DNA of 64,000 nt from Adiantum capillus-veneris (GCA_014529385.2 CM043962.1:53649905-53713904); one strand, 5' to 3'. Positions 10,226 through 21,450 are shown, numbered from the stretch's first letter. The notes: generated by a model not told the origin, from the letters alone. Program-made: numbers and translations.

Positions 10226-12080
10226 ATGCTAAGGAGAGGTATGTACAACCTATTCTAGTAGCACCTACTCCACCTAGATATGATATGGGAAATGCACGGG
10301 GACTAGTAGGAGTTTCAAGGACATAGCATGTCTTAGGACAACAAACTCCACTTACAGGTGCTAGAATGCCTATAGACATGAGATATACACATATTATGGA
10401 AGCATCTAACAAACAAGCACTAGTATCAGCTACAATGTGTTACAACAATCAAAGTGGGTATTTCCCTTTGAAGCACCAAAAGATGAGACAAAAAAATGGA
10501 GTGGTGAGGACATACAACCTCCACCTCTTGCATTTCGACCTAAAGAAAGAGGATACGAGATGGACGCAAGGACATTGTGGTTCATTGCTAATAGAGGTGT
10601 AGCAAGGTCAAAATTTGTTTACAACCAAGAGGAACTGCAAGAAGAAGATCCTCAACCACAGACAGATTTTCACAAAAGCCATGGCAACCACTTGGTTATA
10701 CAATGTCCTCAAATGGAGATCACACAAGTAAATGCCTACTGTCTTGACTGTGGAGTCATTCACTTGATTGCCAACTATGCCAAAAAACTTAACCGAGTCA
10801 AAAAGATCACAACAAATGTCTCAAGAATTGTTCAGCTACCCAGTAGCTCGGAAAATGACAACGGCATACCAGTTCAAGTAGTTACGAGAGAGTGAGCTTA
10901 AAAGGAAGCTGTTGAGAACCCAGAGATAGAGAAAACAGAAACTGATGTGAGTCTATAAGACGGGTGAACCAAAGACTATTGCACCTAGTCAAAAAACCAA
11001 GAGCAAACAGAATAGCTACAAAGCTAGAAAGGCTTGGATGAAAGCACATAAGGAATGAGAGAAAAAATCCCTAGCTGAGAAGCTTACTCAAGCTGAAGAG
11101 AAGATAAGACAACATGAGGAGAGGGTTGCATCTTTTCTTGCAAAGGCATCTCAACCTCCAACCAAAACATCAACGGAAAGTGAGCCAAAAAGGGCTAGTT
11201 TGGGAGGATTCGTATTGGTCAAAAAGGTTAATGAGCATTTAGATGACCTCCAAAAAGACTATGAAACACGGCTAGAAAATAACCAAACCAAAGAACAGAG
11301 GTGGATGACATATTCATATGAGGAACTAAAAATGTATAGGTTTAAAATGTGCAAGAAAATGATTCAAAAAACCCAAGCTTTACTAGAACCACAAGTTGAA
11401 AAACCTGAGGGTGTGATCCTTGTCCCGTCTACACCAATAGTCCCACCAAACAAGAAACAAAGAGAGTCGGATTCCATTCACGAGCACATACAAAAGCTCA
11501 AGGACCCATCATTAGATCCAAGGATGGCATTGAATACCATGGATAACTCTTCCGAGGGATTTCATAAAACTATACTTAATAGCTGTAAAGAAATAGATGG
11601 TCTTGACGAATTGTGGAAACAAGTCAGAGAGGCCAATGAAGCAAGTGGGCTAAGCAGATGAGTAAGCTAAACGAGTGATGGAAGAGGAGTGTCTCTTCCA
11701 CCAGTAGAGGAATTTAAGGTTGGATCTCAAATAAATCTAGACGTGGAATCGTATTGGGGAGACAAAGGATCTGTAAATTCTATGGACAGTCAACCCAATT
11801 CACTAAGAACACTACCATCCTATACGGGAGAGCATGAGGCCAAGTCAGATATTATTGCAGTCCCATCACAGAGATTGTCTCCCAACAAGGTCATCAATTT
11901 GAAAGGGCTGATAAACATTTTGTCAACACCAATCACTTGTACAATAACGTTAGCCAAGTTTCTCAGAATACGACCAAACATGTGGGCTATTGTGGGAATG
12001 TGCCTAGAGAAATTTGGTGTTAAAAAACCAGTGACTCAAATTGAGGAAGGGATAAAGAGCTTGAAATGCCTCAACTAAAC
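10226..12080 (+). pseudogene. Gyp-D2 gag region
   Basis: Open stretches in changing frames (10437-10895, 11200-11661, 11689-12078) give lysine- and glutamate-rich protein. The first contains CPQMEITQVNAYCLDCGVIH, which occupies the place of a cysteine-histidine knuckle seen in Gyp-D as CCECGGDHW. It ends PVQVVTRE, matching INVMTRSQ in Gyp-D. The stretch at 11030-11200 has a charged helical pattern (EKLTQAEEKIRQHEER). I infer gag from these links and from its place before the protease. Confidence 0.6.
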
Positions 12081-12425
12081 ACTCAGCTAGTGCCATTAAA
12101 CAAGGTAGGTGAGTATTATGAGGGAGAAAATGAGAACACCACTCTTTCTATGGAATTCCAAGGTGTGAAAACCATGGCAATTCTTGACAATGGAGCCGGC
12201 ATTTCCATTGCAACAAAAGAGGTCTGGAAAAAATGGGAAAAACCAGCAGTGAGGGATACAAGAATGAAACTACAGAGTGCAGATGGACACATGGAAATGC
12301 CCATCGGGTTGCTAGAAAAAGCAGTTGTTACTTCTTGTGAATTTGAATATGTGCAAACCTTTGCTATTGTTGACTTTGGCAAGAAGAACAACTATGACAT
12401 CATTCTAGGAAGACCATTCATGTGA
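12066..12425 (+). pseudogene. Gyp-D2 retroviral-type aspartic protease
   Basis: A 119-codon open stretch with the retropepsin layout: hydrophobic strand and catalytic motif MAILDNGAGISIATKEVW (D-N-G in place of the usual D-S/T-G), and the C-terminal IILGRPFM at the end. In this branch of plant Gypsy elements the motif is often D-N/G-G. The upstream peptide KVGEYYEGENENTTLSME matches KVGDYYEWKEGNTTLPLE at about 56130-56060 on the minus strand in Gyp-D. That match is the key to recognising that Gyp-D is split. Confidence 0.8.
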
Positions 12426-12428
12426 CAA

Positions 12429-13262
12429 TTGAAAATGTTTCAAGACAGAAGATATGACCATATCTACCTGAGACATATGGAAACCACAACAAGGGTAAAT
12501 TTGAAGGACCATAGTTATAGGGATGTGACAAGAACACCTATGGAAGATTTTGATTCTACTATTGTAGCAGGATCAGAACTTCCAGCATGGTTGGGAAAGC
12601 CTAAAGAATTGTGGATATGTGGAGCTTCAAAATGAAGAAGCTTAACACGAGAGGAAGGCATCCTAGAAAGGGCAATTGAAGATAAGGATTATATGGTAGA
12701 ACCCTTTCTTGAGGAAAAACTAGAGCCACATGGATGGGAACACATCCTGGCTACTATGGATGTGTGTGCTATTCAAGAAAGTCCAACAACAAAGTTTTGT
12801 GATGAAGATGGATTTGATGTCGTTCCTTACTTTGCAATGAGCGTGATCAAGGAGAACAAAGATGCAAAAGAAGACGAGTTCTACGACTCTGTAGAACACT
12901 TTGAGCTTCAAGAAGATGCCAACATTGGGAATCTCAACAACCAAGAAGGTGACATAAACAAAACTTTAACAAATGCACGGTTTTATGATTGTCCAAATCA
13001 AAAACCCAGGAACCAATGTCACCGCTACAAAAATAGAGTGCATCAGAAGTGGATTCCAAAATCTTTGGTGGAAATGCAGCCGCAGCAGGCACCCTCATAC
13101 GTGGCTCCTATCCATGAGGAAAAGACTCAGCCAAAAAGAACACAACTATGTCAACGAGCTAACAATGCTCTAATCAAGTGGATCACAAAGTCATCCCAAA
13201 AACAACAACCCAAGAGCAAACGGATAGTAACTTTCCATAACCAACTAAACCACAAAGAATAA
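12429..13262 (+). pseudogene. Gyp-D2 post-protease domain
   Basis: Two open stretches (12429-12635 and 12693-13262) continue the protease frame after short breaks. HIYLRHMETTTRVNLKDHSY, LWICGAS, MVEPFLEE and HILATMDVC all have counterparts in Gyp-D (25436-25846), so this is a conserved polyprotein segment between protease and RT. I do not recognise its function. Its C-terminal end becomes rich in lysine, glutamine and asparagine and merges into the W-I/V-P-K repeats. Confidence 0.65.
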
Positions 13263-14030
13263 GTGCTAAAATGCAACCTTGCGGAGCATAGCAGTGATAG
13301 TGATGATTCTTATGACATTCCTTACCAAAAACTCAGGTCATCACCATCACTAGCAACTTCCGTAACAACCAAGGATAGCCAAAAGAAAAGAACAACAAGT
13401 CAGAACCAAAAAGTTTGACAAATTTGGATACCAAAGAGCCAAATTGGCCAAAAACAGGTATGGAAGAAAACAAAGAGCTTTGATAAAACAATCACAAGAT
13501 CCACTGCCATCAGAAACATAGTTGAAGATTGCAAGAAAATCTAGGAAAAACACAAAGTCGCAAGCTTCCGCAACTCAGATTTGGGTTTCAAAGAAGTTGA
13601 CACAAGCACAAAGAGGTCAGGGGTTCATTTGGATTCCAAAATGATTAAATGGTCAACCTCCCAAAGTATCAACTCCCAACGTCTGAATTCCGTCCTCAAC
13701 CAAGAGTACAAGACCTTAAGGAAAGACCGTTGAAGAGGCAAAGAAAAGGTGGATCCCAAAGAAGCCTCTTCAAATACAAACGAAGCAAGGACAAGTATGG
13801 GTTCCCAACCAAGACTCACCAATGAAACAACCCAAAATCACGAAGAAGTGGGTCCTAAAGGATACCAAAAACACTAATGTTACTGCACAGTCACATGAAT
13901 TCCTTCAATTCCTCCTACAGTTACATTATAGTTAGAAGAGAGCACTTCGCTCAGTTCAAGCCAAAACCCATTCTGAGGAACAATGCCAAATACGACAACT
14001 AGCAATAAGGCTAATTGGATTCCAAAGAAG
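13047..14030 (+). repeat. Degenerate W-(I/V)-(P/S/T)-K peptide repeat region
   Basis: The short motif Trp-Ile/Val-Pro-Lys, usually followed by Ser or Lys, recurs about nine times: KWIPKS at 13050, KWITKS at 13179, IWIPKS at 13425, IWVSKK at 13582, IWIPK at 13630, and DNA echoes near 13749, 13799, 13847 and 14012. Gaps are irregular (48, 49, about 120-160 and 246 bases). The first three share one frame and later ones shift, showing small indels in an array that once read through. Low-complexity K/Q/N/S sequence separates the motifs. Confidence 0.6.
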
Positions 14031-14316
14031 CATCAAATAGATAAGTAAGCCTTCAAAAAATCTCCACAACCTTCAATCAAGAAAACGGCATAGGAGCTTC
14101 ATTGAAAATCACATTGCTTCGAATAGGAAGCCTCTCCATCAAATGCCAATAAGCAAATTTCTTATACCCACATCTTGTGCAACATAAATATTTTCCATGC
14201 ATTGACTGTGTATGCATAATAGGGCTACATTACAAGGCCTGCATAGGCACAATTTTGAGTGCCCAAGCACAACACATACCCTTGGTGATACCATGTCGTC
14301 AAGGAGGACTCCAAAT

Positions 14317-14330
14317 AGGAGGGGGGGAGG
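14317..14330 (+). other. Polypurine tract of Gyp-D2
   Basis: AGGAGGGGGGGAGG is a strong purine tract ten bases before a TG that could start the 3' LTR (14340). Spacing and sequence resemble the tract before the Tat-C 3' LTR (AAGGGGGAGG before TGAGGG at 54260). Confidence 0.65.
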
Positions 14331-14339
14331 CATTCTAAA

Positions 14340-15540
14340 TGCGGACCTAATATATGAATATTAGAGGGCAATGTTTTGTGAGTTATATTGAACTTTGCGT
14401 TTTATATATTTTAAATATTTTTTGAAAAAATCCAAAGAATATGCCCTCATAGTAGAGTTACAAGAGGAGTACGGGGACAAAATCCATATATGAGCCCCTA
14501 TGGACATTGTACAATGTACATAGCATTTAGAGTTCTATTAGAATGATTTTGCTTGCTGAGTTGATTTGATTTTTTATTTTATTTAGTTGTTTTTTGATAT
14601 TTTAATTTCTTGAGAAAAAAAAAAGATCCATAATCCAGATGAAGAAAAGACTGAAGAGATGTCGAGCAGTACAGAGAGAAGCAGGTATAGGAAAACGACA
14701 AAGCTTCACGAAGCATGTCTCAAACGCCATATGCGCAGTGGATAATGTCAGAGGTAAGAAAAGAATGATGATCAGTCTTCAACGACAACATGAGGCCAAA
14801 CCTGACTGAGAATGGTCATAAAAATATGGGGTGGCCTACAAGGACAAAGAAAGTTGATGTGATTAAACAAAAGCATCCATCAAGTGTAAAGTTGCCTATC
14901 AGCCACTTCATGCAAAAAAGGTTGTATACAGGAAGTAGATCTTTATATTGTAAATCTTCTATCTTGTATGTGACTTAATGAAGCCTAACAAAAAAAAGGG
15001 ACTAAAAATACTGACAAGAACAAAGGGGCAAAAATGACAATTCAATCATCTTTTGCAATAGTAAATGTATGTAGGAGCAACCGGGGATCAAGACCAATTC
15101 TGGTCATCATCATTGATGCTACATGTGTTTAGCAGTCAAAAGGTGCCAGAGATGCCCATCATCCTTTCTCAAGACTAAAATCCAAAAAGTTAGCCTGTGA
15201 GCCAAATCAAGCCAAACTTTGTCAGGAGGCTATACACAGAGGATACAAGCTAAGGGTTTATAAGATTTATTTATTTTTAAAAAGAAAAAAAACGGTCTAA
15301 CCCTTAGCAAAAAGCTGCAATTTTTTCAAATCCGAAGCCATGATAGCCATCTACATACCTTATACATCATGTATACAAATTTTGGAAACAAAGGGCCGAT
15401 GATTGCTCATAGATGGCCATATATCGTGAATGATGTCAGATAAAGCCCTTTTGATGCAAGTTACTAACTTGGGGAACTAATTGGGGTTTGTCGGGCTAAT
15501 TTAAGTCATGTGTCAAGTAGAAGTAATATAATAATTTACA
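14340..15540. other. Probable LTR start, then unassigned non-coding DNA
   Basis: From TGCGGACC onward an AT-rich non-coding stretch follows the Gyp-D2 polypurine tract, so the first several hundred bases are probably its 3' LTR. No second copy is in the window, so the far end cannot be fixed. An inverted repeat GCTAAGGGTT / AACCCTTAGC (15249-15258 and 15299-15308) encloses a 40-base A/T-rich loop. No gene is visible. Confidence 0.4.
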
Positions 15541-15639
15541 AAGCACACAAAAGCTAACATTGGAAAATGCAACTTTGATCACCTTGATGCAGGAACAAAG
15601 AAGTCACCAATGAAGAAGAGCAGACATAATTGGTAGACA

Positions 15640-16076
15640 AAATCGACCTTCACAGGGTGACATCTCTTGTCCTTGATGAAGTGGGTTGAATGTTGAACAT
15701 GGGTGTTGAACCTCAAATCAAAAAGTTAGCTCCTAGATTTGGCATGATAGACAGACTTTACATTGGAGTGCAACTTGGCCTAAAGTTGAAGGTTTAGCCA
15801 AACAATTTCTATAGAATCCTTACTAAGTAGTCATTGGCTCACAAGATCTGAAAGCCAATCACTCAATTCTATAGATTGTAGAAGTTGTTTCTCAAATTGA
15901 GAACGACACAAAATTGGCAGATGTTTGTCATCAATTATGATTTTCCTAAATCATGTGAAGGCTATGTACATCTTGGGCGAATAGGACGAGCTCATGCAAA
16001 GCCTACAACCTATACTTTCTTCATCAGCAAAACAACAACAAAGACCGCACCGACATCAACAACCAGGTCATGTTAG
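15640..16076 (+). pseudogene. DEAD-box RNA helicase fragment (DBP2/DDX5-like)
   Basis: Three blocks of an ATP-dependent RNA helicase occur in order. First is LHRVTSLVLDEVG followed by a stop and MLNMGVEPQIKK; this is motif II, normally VLDEADRMLDMGFEPQIRK, with the last two DEAD residues changed. After a +1 shift come RQTLHWSATWPK (motif III SAT), VEGLAKQFL and VVIGSQDLKANHSI. Last is [15 protein letters not shown] with a degenerate motif VI ([10 protein letters not shown], consensus RIGRTGRAGAK) and YTFF. About 70-80 residues between the second and third blocks (motifs IV-V) are missing. No intron separates the blocks. Several stops show it is dead. The plant DBP2/p68-type helicases fit best. 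It lies 15 bases upstream of a polypurine tract and LTR-like start. Confidence 0.85.
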
Positions 16077-16091
16077 GGACAACATGATTGC

Positions 16092-16104
16092 AGAGGGGGA
16101 AAAG
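16092..16104 (+). other. Polypurine tract
   Basis: AGAGGGGGAAAAG immediately precedes TGTTGACGGCCGG, the layout of an LTR retrotransposon 3' end. It follows the helicase fragment with almost no spacer. Confidence 0.6.
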
Positions 16105-16500
16105 TGTTGACGGCCGGTCAACAACACGACATAACTCAACAAAGCCTTATTCTTTGATAGTTATGAAATGCTGCGGATTATGGTTAGAAACATCTATTGT
16201 AATAAGTAGGTAGTCTAGTAGCAGAAGTCGGGGTGCAATGGTGCTTCCAGATTGTAAATACAAAGCCATATGACCCCTCAAACTCTATTTTAGGTTTAAC
16301 CTAAGGCGACCTTAGTATATAAGTTACCTAGGTCATTTTTGTAAGGACACACAACTTTTATCATAATAATAAGTTTGAAGCTGCCGTCGACTCTATGTGA
16401 GAGAGGAAGAGAGAGAGCGTGAGCTTCATCTTGGCACTACTCCCCGCTCATTCATCACATTGTAGATCTGACTGCACCATTGTGCTAGCCTCGGCAAGAG
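16105..16500 (+). mobile_element. LTR-like sequence of an unassigned element
   Basis: Starts TGTTGAC next to a polypurine tract and contains a good TATA box (TATATAAG, 16316-16323) and downstream pyrimidine/purine-rich leader sequence, as expected of U3-R. It differs from the Copia-2 LTR (19265) and all other LTRs here. The right end cannot be fixed because no second copy is present. No primer site was found up to 17000. Confidence 0.5.
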
Positions 16501-17000
16501 CTACATGACAACGCCAAGCATTCCTCGTGGAACAGAGCATACGTGCTCGTGCATCTACAAGTTATTTGCGGCTGTAAGTATATCAAATAATGTATGTTTT
16601 TTGCATGCAAGTAGTCATTAGAATTGTGGCAACATAAGCTACGCATAGGTACTCATAGATTTCAGTTTTGGACACTTTCAGAATTCTGCTGTCTTTATAC
16701 GTGTTTTCTGCAAATGGGTCCAGAGCTAGGATTTTGGCTGTAGAGGCTTAGGGACAAGTGATCCTAATTAGGGGATGATGTTCCTTGAGTTTCATACGAT
16801 TCTGGTATGATTTGGTGAGTTTCCCTCCGTTGTGTGTATGTGGCTAGGTGGTGTAGTTGACAGTAGTGAGACTCTAGATTGTGGTTTAGTTGGCCTTCCA
16901 GAGTGTTGTATGTGTAGGATGGTCTCAGCCTGACAAGATAACAAGATTTTCTCTGTGTGCCTATTGTGTCATCTGTGTCCTTGATTGACATTATGTTGAT
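16501..17000. other. No recognised feature
   Basis: Non-coding, with no protein similarity on either strand. It separates the LTR-like block from the truncated Copia-2. Confidence 0.4.
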
Positions 17001-17014
17001 CTAGGCTGTGTTGC

Positions 17015-17446
17015 ATGCACTTTATGGGTGGTGTGAGTCGCTCCCGTAAAAGGATGAACAAAAAAATCATGGAGCGAGCACAAAGCATGCGGCTACATGC
17101 AGGCTTACCGCTTGAGCTTTGGGAGGAAGCAGTAAGTAAGTATGTGTACTTAATCAACCGGTCACCCTCAATGGCATTGGATGAGGAAGTTCCAGAGGAG
17201 GCGTGGACAGGTAGACCGGTGAACTATTCATTTCTCATAGTGTTTGGGTGTGAGGCTTTCATTCACATAGATAGAAGCCTAAGGTCAAAGCTAGATGCAA
17301 AGTCCAAAAAGTGTTGCTTCATTGGCTATGGAGAAGGTGACTTTGGATATCACCTATGGAATCCTAAAGATGGTAAAATCTTTAGAAGTAGGGATGTAAT
17401 TTTCAATGAACAAAATATGTACAAAGACTACTTGGAAAGAAAATGA
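17015..17446 (+). pseudogene. Copia-2 integrase C-terminal fragment
   Basis: The open stretch starts near the catalytic-core end (HAGLPLELWEEAVSKYVYLI, compare the LPxxLWAEAV block of Copia integrases) and continues with the conserved RPVNYSFLIVFGCEAFIHI and KSKKCCFIGYGEGDFGYHLW. FGC and GY are hallmarks of the Copia integrase/pol boundary. The catalytic D,D,E residues lie upstream of the truncation and are absent. Confidence 0.88.
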
Positions 17447-17698
17447 ACAAAAGAAAAAGGTGATGAGTACATGGAGCTTGAGCACGGTGAAGACTCAAGG
17501 GAACTGCAAATGGTGACAACGTACAACAACGTCAGCCAAATGAGGAGACTCAACCTATTCCCCAAAGATCTACAAGAGCAAGTAGACCTCCAGAAATATT
17601 TATTCCTTCCTTCAACCATCTCTTGATCTCAGATTCTGGAGAGCCGGAATCATACGAGGAAGTTATGCAAAACGGATCCAAAGAAGAATAGATAAATA

Positions 17699-18440
17699 GC
17701 ATGCAACTAGAGATGGACACATTACATTGCAACCAAACATGGGAGTTGGTTGAGTTGCCTAAAGGTAAGCGGGCACTTTAAAACAAATGGGTGTATGAGT
17801 TGAAGGAAGAAGAAGGTGGGAAGAAAAGGTACAAGTCTATGCTTGTGGTAAAAGGGTTTTCTCAAAAGAAAGGTTATTGACTTGAATGAAATATTTTCTC
17901 TTGTTGTAAAAAAGAACTCATTTAGGCTTGTCTGAAGCCTTGTGACTACTCATGATTTAAATCTTGAGCAAATGGATGTAAATATGCCATTCCCTCATGG
18001 CTACTTAGAGGAGGAAATTTACATGTTTCAACTAAAGGGATATGAAGTAAAAGGTAGGGTGAAAATGGTTTGCACATTAAAGAAGAGCTTGTATGGTTTA
18101 AAGAAAGCATTAAGACAATGGTAATTGAAGTCCGATTGATGGATGTTGGATCATGGATTCGCAAGATGCAACTCAAATCACTGCGTCTACACAAAGAATT
18201 TGGGAGATGGGAAGTTCATCATCCTAATGTTGTATGTTGATGACATGTTGATTGCAAGTGCTAACATGCAGGACATCAAAGACCTAAAAGAGGAGTTATC
18301 TAAATCTTTTTCAACTGAAAGCTTTAGGTGATGTGAAGAGGATACTTGGTATGAAGATATCAAGGGATAGGACTAAGAAGACAATAAAGCTATCTCAAGA
18401 GGATTACATCAAGAATCTACTAGAAAGGTTTGTGATGCAA
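17699..18440 (+). pseudogene. Copia-2 reverse transcriptase, broken
   Basis: Copia RT blocks are readable through stops: TWELVELPKGKRAL then NKWVYELK; EQMDVNMPFPHGYLEEEIYM (MDVKTAFLHG consensus); CTLKKSLYGLKKALRQW (SLYGLKQAPRQW); and ILMLYVDDMLIASANM with the intact catalytic YVDD. A frameshift follows near 18330. At least five stops separate the pieces. Confidence 0.9.
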
Positions 18441-18441
18441 A

Positions 18442-19224
18442 ATGAAAAATGCAAAAATGGTTTCTACACCTTTGGCTGGTCACTTTAAACTAACCAAGGA
18501 TATGTGTCCAAAGACACAAGAGGAGATAACCTATATGTCTAAAGTTTCATATGCTACAGTGGTAGGTTCTCTTATGTATGCCGTGGTCAGTACAAGTCCA
18601 GACATTGCACATGCAGTGGGAGTTGTAAGTAGGTTCATGGAAAACCTAGTTAAAGAGCACTAGCAAGTTGTGAAGTGGATACTTAGGTATTTGAAAGGGA
18701 CAACAAAAAATGCTTTGTATTTTGGAGGAGAGGATATTTTTGTTCAAGGGTATGCTGATACAGATATGGCAGGTGACAAAGATACAGGAAGGAGCACTAC
18801 AGGCTATGTCTTCACAGTTGGAGGCACAGCAGTAAGCTGGGCTTAAAAGTTGTAGAAAGTGGTCTCACTTTCTACCATGAAAGCAGAGTATGTAGCAACA
18901 ACAGAGGCAAGCAAAGAAATTATGTGGCTTCACAGATTCTTAGAAGAGCTTGGATTCAAACAAGACAATTGTGTCTTGTACAGTGATAGCCAAAGTGCTA
19001 TCCATCTTGCAAAGAACTCTAAATTTCATTCAAGGACAAAGCACATTGAGGTGAGATATCACTTCAAACGCGCAGTTTTGGAAGAGGGACAACTAAAGGT
19101 AGAAAAAGTGCATACAAGTGAAAATCCTATAGACATGTTTTCAAAGATGGTCAACAAGGAGAAGTTGAGCTTTTGCTCATCTTCAATTGGTATTCAAGGA
19201 ATAAGAAGCCAAGATGGAAAGTAG
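18442..19224 (+). pseudogene. Copia-2 RNase H, broken
   Basis: Shows KVSYATVVGSLMYAVVSTSPDIAHAVGVVSRF before a stop, then VKWILRYLKGTTKNALYFGG, the catalytic region FVQGYADTDMAGDKD (GYxDxDxAGD), TGYVFTVGGTAVSW, then MKAEYVATTEASKEIMWL (catalytic Glu) and VLYSDSQSAIHLAKN (catalytic Asp). It ends with RTKHIEVRYHF and the usual Copia C-terminal tail. Three stops interrupt it. Confidence 0.9.
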
Positions 19225-19264
19225 TCACAGGTTTGGTTTGGAGATCAGTCTCCAAGTGGGAGAT

Positions 19265-19897
19265 TGTTAAGTATGGAGCCAAATTTACCCCTTGTAATTT
19301 TTTTGTTAAAAACACACATTTGTAAGGCCCTCGTCATAAGGAGAAGCCATTACGCATGAATAAAAAATCACTCTCGGGAAACCAAAATTCTCATGGCCAA
19401 TCTCAAGCAAAGGATTCGTCAAGATATTCCTTTTTATCAAAATAATATGGTCGAACAGCGATAAGAAAGTGGTCGAAAAACGTCAGGTTGTTTGGCCGAT
19501 TGGTCGGTGGCCGGTGGTTGAAAGTCTAGCCGGTGACCAATGGCCAAATTCAATGGCCGGTGTTTGATTTTAGAGGCAGACTTGTCTTGTCAAGGGCGGC
19601 CACACATGAGCGGATTGGAGGGTTTGTCTACACAAGGGCGACTACACATGGCTGCCTCTCATGAGGGAGGGTTGCGGGACTCCAAAAAGTTATAATCCAT
19701 TGTAATCTACTTCTTGTTTTGAAGTACTAAATCCATTGAATGGCTGCTTTCCCGTGGATGTAGCCCACATTGGCTGAACCACGTACTTTTTTGTGCTCTC
19801 TCTCTCTCTCTCTACTCTATAATTTCTTGTGTGTGAAAATTATCTCTCTGTGTTAAGTAAACTACTCATACATCTACTTAGCTACGTCCTATTTCCA
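19265..19897 (+). mobile_element. Copia-2 3' LTR
   Basis: CAAGTGGGAGAT at 19253-19264, a classic Copia polypurine tract, precedes TGTTAAGTATGG. The inferred end is TTCCA at 19897, because the next bases resume reading frame of the Tat-C2 integrase on the minus strand. No 5' partner exists because the element is truncated. A CT run lies near 19800. Confidence 0.72.
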
Positions 19898-20590
19898 AAA
19901 AAACACGACCTCTTTTCCATAATCTAACTCAGATGGTGTACAATTTGTAGCCACCTTTTACCTTGTGGAAGGCTTTGACCTTTTAAAAAGTTTGAGATTT
20001 TTCCATGTCACCAAATCTTCAAGACATTGTGATTCCAAGACTGACTCTAAAGTATCACTCTGTGATATGGTACCCAAGGTACTCTAAAATCATAAATGGC
20101 AAGAGATACAATCAAAGACAATCTGAGCCATTGTATGAGCATTCACTTCTTTAATCACTTTGGCCTCAACCCATCTGGTAATGTAGTCAATGGCTACCAA
20201 AGTATACTTCTTACCACTCGTCAATTTAGGGAGTGGACTGATGGCATCCAAACCAAACTTCTCAAAAGAATTTTGGGCTATGATATCCCCCTATGACTCA
20301 GCTATCAATCGTCACCCATGGTCTGACACTCTTGGTAGGTCTTACCAATAGTGCACATCGTGCACAATACAAGGCCACTAAAAACTTGCTCTAAGTATTT
20401 GGAACAACTCAAGATCTTTACCTTGATGTCCACTTTCTTCAAACATTGCTCCAAAATCATGCCAATCTCCTCTTTGTAAAGCACTCTTCTCAATAAAACA
20501 TCCCAACCATATGTCATAAGATCCTCCCCTATCAAAGTAAACCTGCAAGCCTTTTGCACAATCCTTATCTTTTGCATCTTAGACAAACTC
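19898..20590 (-). pseudogene. Tat-C2 integrase fragments
   Basis: From the 5' side: a zinc-binding region with CTIGKTYQECQTMGDD, then FEKFGLDAISPLPKLTSGKK, continuing to YTLVAIDYITRWVEAK (first catalytic Asp and the conserved RWVEAK block). Close to the Copia-2 border is LDYGKEVVF, equivalent to the LVYGKEAILP block of Tat-C. The part holding the second Asp and the Glu is deleted. Confidence 0.8.
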
Positions 20591-20699
20591 TTTGTACATT
20601 ATCCTATGCTCAAAAGTCATCTATCTCCTTTAAGGTCTCCCTACATGCATAGGTGGAAAGTGCCAGATACAAACCTACTTCATGCACTTGTACTTGACT

Positions 20700-21450
20700 A
20701 CTAGATAGCTGATGTGCTTCTTGGTTCTACTCCCTCTTAACATGCTTGAATTATATGGCTTCAAAGAGCTTCAGTAACTTCTTGATGAAAAAAAAAACAA
20801 TGCTTAATGGAATACCTCTTTACCTAACATTGGCCTAAAAGAAACTTGATGACTAACAAAGCATCACCTTTCATCACTAGCCTCAAAATTCCAAACTCTA
20901 CACATTGCTTCAACCCCAAATGAAGGGTTGAAAACTTTGATTCAATCTTGGTGTGGACCCCTTCAAGATCATATGCCTTGGAAAAAATAACCTTGCCTTG
21001 TGGATCCTAGATCACCACATCACCTCTTGATTTTTTCACCACTCTTCTATAAGCTCCATTGGACCACATTACAAAGGCATCTTCCAAATTATGCTCTTAC
21101 CAACTTCATCTTGCACCACTTTGGGAAACATTGGTAATTTAGCATTCTTACTCACCAAAATTTTTGCCAAGTGGGACCGACAGGTATGGTCAATTTTGAG
21201 GTCAAATTGAAATTCTTACAGCTCCAACACCCACTTCATGATACACTTCCTTGTCTTCAAATGGAGCACCACCTCACATTGGTTATTGGAAGTTAGCTCC
21301 AACACCCACTTCATAATATGCTTCCCTAGCTTCAAATGCAGCACCACTTGAGGTAGTAGATTGTTAGACGTCATCACATAAAGCTTACAAACAATCAAAT
21401 TCACTTTAAACTTCTTCCAAGAAAAAACCAACACCATCACCCATTAATCC
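20700..21450 (-). pseudogene. Tat-C2 second (archaeal-type) RNase H remnant
   Basis: A block around 20930-20790 reads LKQCVEFGILRLVMKGDALLVI, matching the xGIxxLxVxGDSxLVI strand of the extra RNase H that marks the Tat branch of plant Gypsy elements. Just upstream a 72-bp tandem duplication (21220-21360) repeats VVLHLKxxKxIMKWVLEL. The rest is too decayed to place residues. Confidence 0.6.

Larger units (their letters stand above)
10101..14339 (+). mobile_element. Gyp-D2: Gypsy remnant with gag and protease but no RT
   Basis: A plus-strand element fragment in which a gag-like region, a protease and a long post-protease region are followed directly by a polypurine tract and probable LTR start. 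RT, RNase H and integrase are absent. The protease and the domain after it align with Gyp-D (minus strand, 25436-26095), which still has RT downstream, so Gyp-D2 is probably a deletion derivative. It has scattered stops and frameshifts. Confidence 0.75.
17015..19897 (+). mobile_element. Copia-2: 5'-truncated Copia element
   Basis: Begins abruptly within the integrase C-terminal part and runs through RT, RNase H, polypurine tract and 3' LTR. Gag, protease and the integrase core are missing. Stops and frameshifts are moderate. The 3' LTR ends against Tat-C2 integrase sequence, so Copia-2 seems to have inserted into Tat-C2. Confidence 0.85.

Noticed and set aside
10212..10412. Minus-strand 66-codon frame
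   Set aside because: Lies opposite the Gyp-D2 gag region and has no recognisable features.
16501..17000. Possible 5' part of Copia-2
   Set aside because: No Copia gag, protease or integrase core could be read in any frame and no primer site was found.
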